From the NCBI RefSeq assembly GCF_001021385.1, contig NZ_CP011773.1, positions 5,704,001 through 5,768,000 on the forward strand: a DNA stretch of 64,000 nucleotides, in the 5' to 3' direction. Positions within the stretch are counted from its first letter, which is position 1. The number at the start of each line of letters is the position of its first letter. The translations under genes were made by a program, and so were the position numbers. This document shows, piece by piece, positions 8,948-17,586 of this stretch. The DNA comes from Mycobacterium sp. EPa45 (GTDB lineage: Bacteria; Actinomycetota; Actinomycetes; Mycobacteriales; Mycobacteriaceae). The notes beneath the pieces are model-generated. The model did not search any database and was not told the DNA's origin. It saw only the letters and a program-made list of their open reading frames with translations.

Positions 8948-10618
8948 TCACAGAGCTGCCGCGGCCGCCCTGCCCGCGGCGCGACCGGAGAACAGGCAGC
9001 CGCCGAGGAACGTCCCCTCCAGCGCGTTGTAGCCGTGCACGCCACCGCCGCCGAAGCCGGCGACCTCCCCCGCCGCGTACAGTCCGTCGATCGGACTGCC
9101 ATCCAGTCCCATGGCTCGCGACGACAGATCGGTTTGAATGCCGCCGAGGGTTTTCCGCGTCAGGATGTGCAGCTTCACCCCGATCAACGGCCCCGCTGCC
9201 GGGTCGAGGATCCGGTGCGGTACGGCGGTCCGGCCGATGCGGTCCCCGATGTACCGCCGGGAATTCCGGATGCCTTGTACCTGGGCGTCTTTGGCGTACG
9301 GGTTGGCCATCTGCAGATCGCGCGACTCGATCTGCGTGCGGATGGCGCCGGCGTCCAGCAGCGGTTCGTCGGTCAGCGTGTTCATCTTCGCCACCAATTC
9401 GTCGAGTCCGTCGGCCACGACGAAATCCGCGCCGTTGCGCTTGAAGGCCTCCACCGGTGCCGGTGCGCCCTTGCTCAACAACCGTTCCTTCAGAAACCCG
9501 GCCCGGTCCTTGCGGGTGATATCGGGATTCTGTTCGGAGCCTGACAGCGCGAATTCCCGCTCGATGATCTTCTGGGTGAGGATGAACCAGCTGTGGTCGT
9601 AGCCGGCGATCTCGGGGGTGCTGCGCAGGTAGCGCAGAGTGCCCAGGGTGTCGTAGCCGGGTAGGTAGGGCGCGGGCAGCCGGCGGCCCAGCGCATCGAA
9701 CCACATCGACGACGGACCCGGCAGAATCCGGATCGCGTGCCCGGGCCAGATCGGGGCCCAGTTCTGCACGCCCTCGGTGTAATGCCACATGCGGTCGCGG
9801 TTGACCAGCCGCACACCGGAGTCGGCAGCGATGTCGAGCATCCGGCCGTCGACGTAGGCCGGCACTCCGGTGATCATCGACGTGGGCGGCGTCCCCATCC
9901 GCTGCGGCCAGTGGCGCCGGACGATCTCGTGGTTCCCGCCGATACCGCCGGAGGTGACGATCACGGCTTGTGCATGAAACTCGAACTCGCCCAACGGGTC
10001 CCGGTTCGATGGTGCGCCACGAGGTGCCTCGTCGGGCGCCAGGCGGGTACCGCGCACGCCGGTGGCGGCGCCGTTCGCGATGACCAGTTCGTCGACCCGG
10101 TGTCGGTGGCGGAAGGTCACCAGTCCCCGCTCGGCAGCGGCTGATGCCGAGTTGACGAACGGCTCGACCACGCCGGTGCCGGTGCCCCAGGCGACGTGGA
10201 AACGCGGCACCGAATTGCCGTGCCCGTCGGAACGTAAGTCGCCACGCTCGGCCCAGCCGACGGTGGGCAGAAACCTGATGCCGTGCCCGAGCAGCCACGA
10301 GCGCTTCTCCCCGGCGGCGAACTCGACGTAAGCGCGCGCCCACCGCACCGCCCAACTGTCCTCGTCGTCGACCCGGTCGAACTGAGCACTGCCGGACCAG
10401 TCGCCCCAGGCGAGATCGAAGCCGTCCTTCACACCCAGGCGGCGCTGCTCGGGAGTGTCGACCAGGAACAGCCCACCGAAGGACCAGAACGCCTGCCCGC
10501 CCAGGTTGGCTTCGTTCTCCTGATCGAGCAGCAGCACCTTTTTGCCGCGGCTGGTCAGTTCGTGGGTGGCTACGAGGCCGGCAAGGCCGGCGCCGACCAC
10601 GATGACATCTGCGTCCAT
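8948..10618 (-). CDS. FAD-binding dehydrogenase (KstD/fumarate reductase flavoprotein fold, Rv0785-like)
   Basis: The 556-residue flavoprotein begins with a Rossmann motif VIVVGAGLAGL (residues 5-15) and ends with the FAD-contacting GLYAAGEVAGFGGGGVHGYNAL segment typical of succinate dehydrogenase/KstD-type enzymes. Inner motifs include SFGGLF and TSGGIGGN. It resembles M. tuberculosis Rv0785. The family reduces or desaturates C-C bonds, often in steroids, but the substrate is not established. The start is ATG 10618. It is divergent from a small conserved gene 43 bases away. Confidence 0.88.
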   Translation of the reverse strand: MDADVIVVGAGLAGLVATHELTSRGKKVLLLDQENEANLGGQAFWSFGGLFLVDTPEQRRLGVKDGFDLAWGDWSGSAQFDRVDDEDSWAVRWARAYVEFAAGEKRSWLLGHGIRFLPTVGWAERGDLRSDGHGNSVPRFHVAWGTGTGVVEPFVNSASAAAERGLVTFRHRHRVDELVIANGAATGVRGTRLAPDEAPRGAPSNRDPLGEFEFHAQAVIVTSGGIGGNHEIVRRHWPQRMGTPPTSMITGVPAYVDGRMLDIAADSGVRLVNRDRMWHYTEGVQNWAPIWPGHAIRILPGPSSMWFDALGRRLPAPYLPGYDTLGTLRYLRSTPEIAGYDHSWFILTQKIIEREFALSGSEQNPDITRKDRAGFLKERLLSKGAPAPVEAFKRNGADFVVADGLDELVAKMNTLTDEPLLDAGAIRTQIESRDLQMANPYAKDAQVQGIRNSRRYIGDRIGRTAVPHRILDPAAGPLIGVKLHILTRKTLGGIQTDLSSRAMGLDGSPIDGLYAAGEVAGFGGGGVHGYNALEGTFLGGCLFSGRAAGRAAAAAL

Positions 10619-10661
10619 GGATCAGAGCCCTTCGGTGTCGAGAGAGGATTATCGTCCCCCC

Positions 10662-11027
10662 ATGACGGAAGTTAGTTTCGATCGGTGGTACCGCCCGCTG
10701 GCGACCCCGCTTGGCCTCGGCCCCGGCCGCTGCGACGTTTCCATCGCCGACGGCGTCTTGCATGTGTCGATGGGCTGGGGCTTCTCGGCCGACGTCCCGT
10801 TGGCATCGATCACCGACGCCAAGCCGGCGAAGGGACCGTTCCTCGGTTGGGGCGTACATGGCTGGCGCGGACGTTGGCTGGTCAACGGTTCGTCGAAGGG
10901 CGTCGTGGAGCTGAATATCGATCCGCCGGTACAGGCCAAGGTGGTCGGCGTCCCGACGACGTTGCGCACGCTGCTCGTCAGTGTCACTGACCCGGACGCC
11001 CTGATCTCCGCTTGCTCGCGCAACTAA
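10662..11027 (+). CDS. Conserved hypothetical protein
   Basis: This 121-residue soluble protein (MTEVSFDRWYRP start) has no membrane segment or signal. It contains many Gly/Trp turns (MGWGF, GWGVHGWRGRW) suggesting a small beta-rich fold. I know no function. The ATG at 10662 is preferred to the earlier in-frame ATG at 10542, which would overlap the divergent FAD dehydrogenase start. The close head-to-head arrangement (43 bases) suggests shared regulation with the dehydrogenase. Confidence 0.72.
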   Translation: MTEVSFDRWYRPLATPLGLGPGRCDVSIADGVLHVSMGWGFSADVPLASITDAKPAKGPFLGWGVHGWRGRWLVNGSSKGVVELNIDPPVQAKVVGVPTTLRTLLVSVTDPDALISACSRN

Positions 11028-11087
11028 AGCCGCAACTAAAGTGACGTCTGGGGTTTAGCTCCAGCCTCGGCCGGGGATAAAACCGAG

Positions 11088-12107
11088 GTGACGGTTGCTC
11101 CCATCGTTGTAGAACCACGCCTCCCCCAAGCTCGAGGCCCGGTGTCCATGGCAGTTCTGGATCTTTTGACCGAGCGTGCGCCGCGTAATCATCTCCATCG
11201 GATCGAAGCGTCGCTGCACGACTCCGATCCGTACGGCATCGACGTTCAACTTGCGCTGTACGTCTGCTACGAGTTGCACTACCGCGGATTCGCCGGCGTC
11301 GACGCCGGCTGGGAATGGAACCCCGGGCTGCTGTACTTGCGCGCGCAACTCGAAGAGACGTTCCTGGCGGCCGTGCAGCGCGATGTCGGCGACATCGGTC
11401 CCGAGGACACCGCCGACGCCGAGATGGAAAAGCTGACGATCGAGCCGGCCGACGGCACGGGACCGTCCTACTACCTTCGGAGCACCGGCACCTGGGAGCA
11501 GATGCAGGAGTATTTCGTCCATCGCTCGCTCTACCACCTCAAAGAGGGCGACCCGCACGCATGGGCCATTCCCCGACTCACCGGGATGGCCAAAGCCGCG
11601 TTCGTGGCGATCGAGTTCGACGAATTCGGTGGTGGCAGAAGCGATCACGTGCACCAGCAACTCTTCGCGGATCTGATGGTCGCCGCGGGCCTGGATGCGA
11701 GCTATCTCGGTTATATCGACGCCGTGCCTGCCGAGTCGCTGGCCGTGGTGAACCTGATGTCGCTGTTCGGGCTGCACCGCAAGTATCGCGGGGCGGCCAT
11801 CGGCCACTTCGCCTCCACGGAGATCACGTCGTCACCCGGGTCGCGCCGCCTTGTCGAGGCCATGGAACGTATGGGCGCGCCGGAGACCTGCACGCGGTTC
11901 TACCGGGAGCATGTCGAGGCCGACGCCGTGCACGAGCAGGTAGTGCGCACCGATGTCGTCGGTGACCTGGTCAGCCGCGAGCCGGCACTCGACCGGGACG
12001 TGATCTTCGGGATCAGGGCGCACCTGATGGTGGAGGATCGGCTCGCCGATCACCTGATGCGGTGCTGGACCAGCGAGCGCAGTTCGCTACGCCGGCCGCT
12101 GAGCTGA
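11088..12107 (+). CDS. Haem-oxygenase-like di-iron ('iron-containing redox enzyme family') protein
   Basis: The 339-residue, mainly helical protein carries ligand-like motifs spaced through a haem-oxygenase-like bundle: YELHYRGF (about 62-69), the hallmark EFDEFGGGRSDHVHQQLF (about 178-195), and HVEADAVHE (about 271-279). Glu and His in these positions bind a labile di-iron centre in the HDO superfamily (UndA, SznF, CADD relatives), which activates O2. The substrate is unknown. The first ATG region gives MTVAPIVVEP; the ATG at 11148 (MAVLDLLTE) is an alternative. It converges with a CDGSH gene, overlapping by 21 bases. Confidence 0.82.
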   Translation: MTVAPIVVEPRLPQARGPVSMAVLDLLTERAPRNHLHRIEASLHDSDPYGIDVQLALYVCYELHYRGFAGVDAGWEWNPGLLYLRAQLEETFLAAVQRDVGDIGPEDTADAEMEKLTIEPADGTGPSYYLRSTGTWEQMQEYFVHRSLYHLKEGDPHAWAIPRLTGMAKAAFVAIEFDEFGGGRSDHVHQQLFADLMVAAGLDASYLGYIDAVPAESLAVVNLMSLFGLHRKYRGAAIGHFASTEITSSPGSRRLVEAMERMGAPETCTRFYREHVEADAVHEQVVRTDVVGDLVSREPALDRDVIFGIRAHLMVEDRLADHLMRCWTSERSSLRRPLS

Positions 12108-12311
12108 GGACTCGCCGCCGACACGCTTGCGTCGGCGATGACTGGTGTCGCACAGCGGATAAGTCTTGCTGCGCTTGCACATACAGATGGCGACCATGAA
12201 CCGGTCGGACTCGACGACGGTTCCGTCGGGCAGTTCGATGCGCACCGGCCCCTGAACCATCATGGGGCCGCCGCTGACGATCCGGACCAGCCGGGACTCG
12301 TCCTCGCTCAA
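12087..12311 (-). CDS. CDGSH iron-sulfur domain protein
   Basis: A 74-residue protein with the CDGSH/mitoNEET ligand pattern CMCKRSKTYPLCDTSH, that is C-x-C-x2-(S/T)-x3-P-x-C-D-x-(S/T)-H with Gly replaced by Thr. Three Cys and one His coordinate a [2Fe-2S] cluster. The likely start is TTG at 12311, which overlaps the TGA of the upstream methyltransferase (coupled translation). An ATG at 12386 would lengthen it into that gene without conserved sequence. The protein may transfer electrons or clusters to the facing di-iron protein; that is inference from context. Confidence 0.82.
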   Translation of the reverse strand: MSEDESRLVRIVSGGPMMVQGPVRIELPDGTVVESDRFMVAICMCKRSKTYPLCDTSHRRRKRVGGESSAQRPA

Positions 12312-13003
12312 CGCTTTTCCGCTTGAATGACCACGATTTCCTCTTCCCGCCGGCCAACGGGCAGCATACCGATGCGCTCCATCCACGACGCCCGGGCGGT
12401 GAGCACCGGACCGAACGGAATGAGCTGGCTGAGAACAACTTCAGCGTCCAGACCGGCACTGCGCAATCGGCGCAACGACTGCTCCGTGTCCGAGAACTCC
12501 GACTGCACGATCAACATCGTACCGCTGTCGGTCAGCAGTTCAGGCGCTGAATCACACAGGGGGTTCAGCACCTGCCTACCATCGACGCCGGCGTTCCACG
12601 CCGTCGCCGGACCCACTTCCGAGGGGATTTCTTCCAGATGTGCGTCGGGACTTGTTGGCACATAAGGCGGATTCGATACAACCACGTCGAACGGGCCGGC
12701 CTCCAGTGCTTCACCCCAGGTTCCCAGCCGCGTATCGATACCCACGCCCGCCTCGGCGGCATTGCCCGTCGCGCACCGAATAGCCTTCGGGCAGATGTCG
12801 AATGCGGTGACGCTGCGTGCGCCCAGTTGGGCGGCCGCAATCGCAATGACGCCACTACCGGTGCACAAGTCCGCCACACGACGTTCGGTCACCACACCGG
12901 TGAGGGTCATCGCATCGATCAGGAGTTGTGAATCATGTTGCGGCGCATACACGCCAGCGTCAGCTGCCACCGAACTCTGAAGGTCGGGATAAAGAATGGT
13001 CAA
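12308..13003 (-). CDS. HemK2/MTQ2-type class I methyltransferase
   Basis: The 231-residue SAM-dependent methyltransferase has motif I VADLCTGSGVIAIAAA and the catalytic NPPY (about 109-112), the mark of N-methylation of glutamine/asparagine side chains or exocyclic amines. Its size fits the HemK2/MTQ2 group rather than PrmC, which carries an extra N-terminal domain. The target in bacteria is not known. It is translated just before the CDGSH gene with overlapping stop/start, so the two are probably one operon. Confidence 0.85.
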   Translation of the reverse strand: MTILYPDLQSSVAADAGVYAPQHDSQLLIDAMTLTGVVTERRVADLCTGSGVIAIAAAQLGARSVTAFDICPKAIRCATGNAAEAGVGIDTRLGTWGEALEAGPFDVVVSNPPYVPTSPDAHLEEIPSEVGPATAWNAGVDGRQVLNPLCDSAPELLTDSGTMLIVQSEFSDTEQSLRRLRSAGLDAEVVLSQLIPFGPVLTARASWMERIGMLPVGRREEEIVVIQAEKR

Positions 13004-13086
13004 CGTTGGCCTTTCGACGGTCGGTCGCGCCGTGTTTTCTCACCGCGTTGGAGATAAATGCCCCGTTACGGCATCGCTAAACCCGC

Positions 13087-13821
13087 ATGGGTTTGCCCGC
13101 GCCGTTGACCGGGAAGGTGATCGGGGTGAAAGCTTCCGATCTTGCAGCCCTGCCCATCGCCGCTGGAGCGGCCCTCCGGCAGCGCCGTTTCTTCCACCCC
13201 GCCGGGGTGTTGGCCAACGGCACGATCGAGCGGATGTCTCCCCCCGGGGAGGGTCTGCCGGTGGAATCCGGCAACATCTTGGGACGCGTTTCCAAAGCCC
13301 TCGGTACGCCAGGCTCGTTGCCGGATGCCGCTGGGCTGGCTTGGCGGATGCCACCAAGCCCGTTCGCGGCTACTCCGTGGGATGTCCTGCTGGCCACCGC
13401 AGGCTTCGGTTCGAGCGCGTTGCTGCCCAACCGGGTGGCACTGCGTCCCGTGACCTCCTGGTCCGAGGCCTGGTACTCGAGCCTGCTGCCGCTGCGCTAC
13501 AAGGATGAGCTGTGGTGGATCCGGGCCCGCCTGGCCACGACCATGGGGTCGGGGCTTTCGCTGCAGGCGGCGCACGAGCACATCAACGGCGACGGCCTGG
13601 AGTTCGACGTCGAGCAAGCCTGCGGCAACAGCGACTTCGAGCCGATGGCCACCCTGCGGCTGACCGAAGTGGTGCCGTCGGACCAGCAGGCCGACCATGA
13701 CACCGCCTTCGACCCGGTTCGCCACAGCGCGCCCGAGGTTCGGGTTTGGCCCGAATGGCTGCGCAGCTTCCGGGAATCGGCGTATCGCAGCAGCCGCGAA
13801 GGACGCGACGCGGAGTCCTAG
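13087..13821 (+). CDS. Conserved hypothetical protein
   Basis: A 244-residue protein rich in Trp and Pro (SPFAATPWDVLLA, WSEAWYSSLLPLRY, DELWWIRARL). I do not recognise a catalytic motif. Similar mycobacterial proteins are sometimes labelled phosphodiesterase, but nothing here supports that. The start is uncertain: ATG 13087 is used, yet GTG 13126 has a better-placed GGGAAGG. The gene ends against a small minus-strand gene with a 4-base overlap. Confidence 0.68.
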   Translation: MGLPAPLTGKVIGVKASDLAALPIAAGAALRQRRFFHPAGVLANGTIERMSPPGEGLPVESGNILGRVSKALGTPGSLPDAAGLAWRMPPSPFAATPWDVLLATAGFGSSALLPNRVALRPVTSWSEAWYSSLLPLRYKDELWWIRARLATTMGSGLSLQAAHEHINGDGLEFDVEQACGNSDFEPMATLRLTEVVPSDQQADHDTAFDPVRHSAPEVRVWPEWLRSFRESAYRSSREGRDAES

Positions 13822-13991
13822 TCCGGCGGCTCCTGGTCGGGTGAGTCCGCTACGTCGGGGGCGACTTCGCGAGTGGCCATCCCGCCCTCGCGGCCCTTGT
13901 CCGCGGGACCGGGCCGCCCGCCGCGCGGTTCGTCCTGGTGATCGTCGGTGTAATCGGCGTGGTCTTCCTCGTCCGAGGTCCGGTCAGTCAT
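13818..13991 (-). CDS. Small acidic hydrophilic protein
   Basis: A 57-residue frame starting MTDRTSDEEDH. It is almost entirely charged, Gly or Pro, with no hydrophobic core, and is likely disordered. The ATG at 13991 is chosen; the longer frame to 14093 would run through a hairpin. No homologue comes to mind. Codon third positions agree with coding, but the evidence is thin. Confidence 0.45.
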   Translation of the reverse strand: MTDRTSDEEDHADYTDDHQDEPRGGRPGPADKGREGGMATREVAPDVADSPDQEPPD

Positions 13992-14056
13992 GACGGCCGA
14001 ATAACCCGAGATGCTCCGTTTCAACCCCTTCGTGGGGGGCATCACGCTGCCGTTCC

Positions 14057-14084
14057 GCGACGAGCAGGGGAGCCTGCTCGTCGC
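14057..14084 (-). terminator. Strong hairpin after the LLM oxidoreductase gene
   Basis: A perfect 12-bp stem (gcgacgagcagg / cctgctcgtcgc) with a 4-nt loop sits 13 bases past the stop of the minus-strand gene ending at 14097. There is no T tract. Confidence 0.7.
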
Positions 14085-14096
14085 GGACGACACGGT

Positions 14097-15083
14097 CTAG
14101 TTGGCTGCCTCGCGCAGCTTGTCCAACAGCGGTTCGGCAGCTTTGGCGAGGAACTCGTCCTGTCCCTCGTCACCGATCTGGACGAGCGCGATATCAGTGA
14201 ATCCTGCTTCCCAGTAGGCACTCACCGATTCGACGATGGCATCGAGGTCGGGTCCGCAGGGGATGCTTTCGGCAACGTCCTCGGGCCTGACGAACTGCGT
14301 GGCGCCCGCGAAGCCGGCCGGGGTCGGCAGGTCGGCGTTGACGTTCCAGCCGCCACCGAACCAGCGGAACTGTTCATGCGCCCGTTTGATGGCGGCGTCG
14401 CGGTCGGGATCCCAGCACACCGGGATCTGACCGATCACCCGGCCGCCGCCGGCCAGACCGGTGGCCTGGCGTGCACCATGCCAGCCGTCGACCAGCTTGC
14501 CGTCCGGTTCGACGGCAATCATGTGGTCGCTCGCCGTGGCGAAGGCCTCCAGCGAGCGCTCCCCGGACAACGCGACGGCGATGGTGACAGGCTCGTCGGG
14601 GACATCCCAGATCCGCGCCGAATCCACCTCGAAGTATTCGCCCTTGTAGTCCACGAGCTCGCCGCTGAGCAGCTCACGGATAACCGCGATCGCTTCTTTG
14701 AGCATGTCCTGGCGGCGCTGAATCGTCGGCCATCCCTTGCCGACGACGTGTTCGTTCAGGTTCTCACCGGAACCCAACCCGAGGGTGAATCTGCCGTCGG
14801 CCAGGATCTGCAGGGTGGCGGCCTGCTGCGCGACGACGGCGGGGTGATACCGCATAGTCGGGCAGGTCACGTAGGTGTAGAGAGCCGCTCGTTCAGTGGC
14901 ATGTGCGACCGCACCCAGCGTCGTCCAGGCGTTGGGCGCATGGCCCTGCGAGGTCAGCCATGGCGAGAAGTGGTCACTGCAGACCTCGAAGTCGAAACCC
15001 ACCTGTTCGGCCGAAACGGCATAGCGCACAAGGTCTTTGGGCCCACTCTGTTCGGTCATCAGGGTGTATCCGAAGCGCGTCAT
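14097..15083 (-). CDS. F420-dependent LLM-class oxidoreductase
   Basis: The 328-residue luciferase-like TIM barrel begins MTRFGYTLMTEQ and contains CSDHFSPW (about 35-42), LGLGSGENLNEH (about 100-111) and WDVPDEPVTIAVALSG. These resemble F420-dependent glucose-6-phosphate dehydrogenase and its relatives, in which the SDHF segment lines the deazaflavin site. Mycobacteria have many such paralogues with unknown substrates. The gene stands alone, with a strong hairpin after it. Confidence 0.85.
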   Translation of the reverse strand: MTRFGYTLMTEQSGPKDLVRYAVSAEQVGFDFEVCSDHFSPWLTSQGHAPNAWTTLGAVAHATERAALYTYVTCPTMRYHPAVVAQQAATLQILADGRFTLGLGSGENLNEHVVGKGWPTIQRRQDMLKEAIAVIRELLSGELVDYKGEYFEVDSARIWDVPDEPVTIAVALSGERSLEAFATASDHMIAVEPDGKLVDGWHGARQATGLAGGGRVIGQIPVCWDPDRDAAIKRAHEQFRWFGGGWNVNADLPTPAGFAGATQFVRPEDVAESIPCGPDLDAIVESVSAYWEAGFTDIALVQIGDEGQDEFLAKAAEPLLDKLREAAN

Positions 15084-15126
15084 GCGCGACGAGTACCCCC
15101 ACCTCAGATAGCGAAACGAGCTGTCC

Positions 15127-15591
15127 CTACAAGCGCGCCTTGACCGCGGCAGACAACCGCGACCCGTCGGCCTTACCCGCGGCGATCGCGGTGGCGGCCT
15201 TCATCACCAAACCCATCTGTTTCGTCGAGGGCCGCTCCCCGATCTCCTCAGCCACCTGCGCGATCGCGGTGTCGGCCACATCGGCCACCTCGGCATCGGT
15301 CAGTGGAGTCGGCAGGTACTCGTCGATGATCCGGGCTTCGGCGTGCTCCTCGGCGGCCAGCTCGCCACGACCGTTCTGGGTGTAGATCTCGGCGGACTCG
15401 CTGCGCTTCTTGGACTCCCTGGCGAGGACCTTGAGCACCTCCTCGTCGGAGAGATCGCGCGCCTGTTTACCGGAGACCTCCTCGGTCTGGATCGCCGCAA
15501 GCAGCAGTCGCAGCGTCGCGGTACGCAACTTGTCCTGAGCCTTCATCGCTTCGGTGAGGTCCGATCTCAGCCGGTCCTTGAGCTCCGCCAT
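15127..15591 (-). CDS. GatB/YqeY domain protein (Rv3688c-like)
   Basis: At 154 residues this matches M. tuberculosis Rv3688c along its whole length as I remember it. YqeY proteins share the C-terminal helical tail domain of GatB, the tRNA amidotransferase subunit that contacts tRNA, but lack its catalytic part. They are thought to bind tRNA or aid tRNA-dependent amidation; the function is unproven. The ATG at 15591 (MAELKDRLR) is the conserved start. The frame is open far upstream because of the antisense Pro-rich gene. Confidence 0.92.
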   Translation of the reverse strand: MAELKDRLRSDLTEAMKAQDKLRTATLRLLLAAIQTEEVSGKQARDLSDEEVLKVLARESKKRSESAEIYTQNGRGELAAEEHAEARIIDEYLPTPLTDAEVADVADTAIAQVAEEIGERPSTKQMGLVMKAATAIAAGKADGSRLSAAVKARL

Positions 15592-15690
15592 GGCGCAAAC
15601 GCTACGCGCCCGGGATGGTCGGGACGTTGAGAAATACCCCGCCGGTCGACAGGATGGGCTGATGAGCAACGACGTCGGGGGCGTTCGCCG

Positions 15691-16920
15691 GTGACGACTC
15701 CGCCTGCCGGACCACCAGGACCGCCGCCGGGATGGCCTGGTCAGCCGCCATTCCCGCCGCCCGGATATCCCGCGTCGGGTTATCCGCCGCCGGGCTACGG
15801 GCCGCCGGGGTATCCGCCACCGGGTTACGGCCCGCCCGGCTATCCACCGCCCGGCTACCCCCCGCCCGGCTACCCCCCGCCGGGTTACCCGCCGCCGGGC
15901 TATGGCCCGCCCGGTTATCCGCAGCCGGGATACGGACCGCAGGTGCCCATGGCGGCCAAGCCGGGCATCATCCCGCTGCGGCCCCTTTCCCTCAGCGACC
16001 TCTTCAACGGCGCGGTCGGCTACATCCGCGCCAACCCGAAGGCCACGCTGGGTCTGACGACGGTCGTCGTGGTGATAACCCAGGCCCTGGCGCTGATTCT
16101 GCAACTCGGTCCGCTGCTCTCGATGGGCAAGGTGGGCGCAGAGACCGGTGAGGAGATGTCGACGCCGGCTCTGCTGGGGACCGCGGCGTCCGGTGTGACC
16201 AGCGCATTGACCACTGCGCTGGCCGGGATCCTGCTGGCCGGCATGCTCACCGTCGTCGTCGGGCGGGCCGTGTTCGGCGCCAAGATCACCGTTGGTGAAG
16301 CATGGCATCGCCTCCGCGGCCGGTTATGGGCGCTGATCGGATTCAGCGCGCTTGAAGTCCTCGCCGTCCTGCTCTTGGTCGGGGTGGTCGTGGCGGTCAT
16401 CGCAGGCATTGCCGTGGCGGCCAACGGCACCGCCGCCGTCATCGTCGGCATTCCGCTGGTGCTCGCCTTGATCGCTGCGCTGGCTTACCTCTACACCGCC
16501 CTGTCGTTCGCGCCAGTGGCGGTCGTCTTGGAACGCAAGCCCGTCGTGGCGTCAATCCGCCGCTCATTTGGCTTGGTACGCAACCACTTCTGGCGCGTAC
16601 TCGGAATACGGCTGCTCGCGTCGGTGGTGGCCGGCGTGATCGCCGGCGCGGTCGCTGTCCCGTTCAGCATCGCCGGCCAGGTATTTCTGCTCGGAGCTGA
16701 TTCCTCGGGACCGATCATCCTCGCGACGGCTTTGGCGGCAGTCGGGGGTGCGATCGCGCAGATCATCACCGCGCCGTTCACCGCAGGAGTGACGGTGCTG
16801 CTCTACACCGACACCCGCATCCGCGCCGAGGCATTCGATCTGGTGCTGCAGACCGGCGCCACCGCGGGGCCTGCGGACACCGTCACCGCCGACAATCTGT
16901 GGCTCACCCCGGGCGGCTGA
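15691..16920 (+). CDS. Membrane protein with PPGYG-repeat N-terminus (Rv3689-like)
   Basis: The 409-residue protein starts with ~75 residues of Pro/Gly/Tyr repeats (PPGYGPPGYP units), then roughly six membrane helices with short loops. The membrane part resembles the glycerophosphodiesterase-associated membrane domain family. The repeat arm is cytoplasmic or surface-exposed depending on topology, and its Tyr-rich units suggest a disordered, sticky tail. The GTG start at 15691 opens directly into the repeats. It heads an operon that continues with the DUF4129, DUF4350 and MoxR genes. Confidence 0.85.
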   Translation: MTTPPAGPPGPPPGWPGQPPFPPPGYPASGYPPPGYGPPGYPPPGYGPPGYPPPGYPPPGYPPPGYPPPGYGPPGYPQPGYGPQVPMAAKPGIIPLRPLSLSDLFNGAVGYIRANPKATLGLTTVVVVITQALALILQLGPLLSMGKVGAETGEEMSTPALLGTAASGVTSALTTALAGILLAGMLTVVVGRAVFGAKITVGEAWHRLRGRLWALIGFSALEVLAVLLLVGVVVAVIAGIAVAANGTAAVIVGIPLVLALIAALAYLYTALSFAPVAVVLERKPVVASIRRSFGLVRNHFWRVLGIRLLASVVAGVIAGAVAVPFSIAGQVFLLGADSSGPIILATALAAVGGAIAQIITAPFTAGVTVLLYTDTRIRAEAFDLVLQTGATAGPADTVTADNLWLTPGG

Positions 16921-16932
16921 TACCCGATCACC

Positions 16933-17586
16933 ATGCCTGCCATCGACATCGACCGGGATGCTGCCCACGACGCGGCGCAGCGTGAGCTGGCCAAACCGAT
17001 CTACCCGAAGGAGTCGTTGACCGACCGCCTCGGTGAGTGGCTGCAGGAACTGCTGTACCGGGTGATTGCCAAGGGCTCGTCGATTCCGGGCGGCTGGTTG
17101 ACGATTGCGGTGCTGGCCATCGTGGTGCTGGTGGCGTTCATCGTCGCGGTGCGGATCGCCAGGGGCACGATGCGCACCAGCCGGGGCGGCGACGCGGGAC
17201 TGTTCGGTGCACGGGAACTCAGCGCCGCCGAACATCGCGCCACCGCCGAGTCGTATGCGGCGCAAGCTAACTGGTCCGCGGCGATTCGCCATCGCCTTCG
17301 CGCGGTGGGCCGCCACCTAGAGGAGAATGGCCTGCTCAATCCGGTTCCGGGCCGGACCGCCAACGAACTCGCTGGTGACGCCGGTGAACTGCTGCCGGCA
17401 TTCGGTGGCGAGTTACGGCAGGCGGCAACGGTGTTCAACGATGTCACCTACGGCGAACAGCCGGGCACCGAATCCGACTACCGGCTGGTCGCCCACCTCG
17501 ACGAAGCACTGCGCCGGCACGCCACCCTGGCCGGCTCCGACGCGAACACGCCAGTCGTCCTCGACACCTGGGCTCCGCTGCGGTGA
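16933..17586 (+). CDS. DUF4129 membrane protein (Rv3690-like)
   Basis: A 217-residue protein with one membrane helix (about 56-74, LTIAVLAIVVLVAFIVAV) and a C-terminal cytoplasmic DUF4129 domain (RATAESYAAQANWSAAIRHRLRAV...RTANELA...FNDVTYG). This family regularly accompanies MoxR ATPases and DUF58 proteins. The gap to the previous gene is 12 bases and the stop overlaps the next start (GTGA). The role is presumably in assembling or sensing a membrane complex. Confidence 0.87.
   Translation: MPAIDIDRDAAHDAAQRELAKPIYPKESLTDRLGEWLQELLYRVIAKGSSIPGGWLTIAVLAIVVLVAFIVAVRIARGTMRTSRGGDAGLFGARELSAAEHRATAESYAAQANWSAAIRHRLRAVGRHLEENGLLNPVPGRTANELAGDAGELLPAFGGELRQAATVFNDVTYGEQPGTESDYRLVAHLDEALRRHATLAGSDANTPVVLDTWAPLR

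Noticed and set aside
8496..10859. 787-codon minus-strand frame overlapping the FAD dehydrogenase
   Set aside because: It is in another frame of the same strand, with Arg-rich nonsense-like composition; the FAD dehydrogenase frame has clear motifs.
14011..14100. 29-codon plus-strand mini-frame with high GC third positions
   Set aside because: Its second half is a 12-bp perfect hairpin that serves as a terminator, which explains the base pattern.
15760..15940. CCGGGTTATCC-like repeats considered as CRISPR or intergenic repeats
   Set aside because: They are in-frame codons for PPGYG units, not spacer-separated repeats.
15592..16308. Long N-terminal extension of the YqeY gene
   Set aside because: The extension is antisense to the PPGYG repeats of the next gene; its RRG-repeat composition is an artefact.
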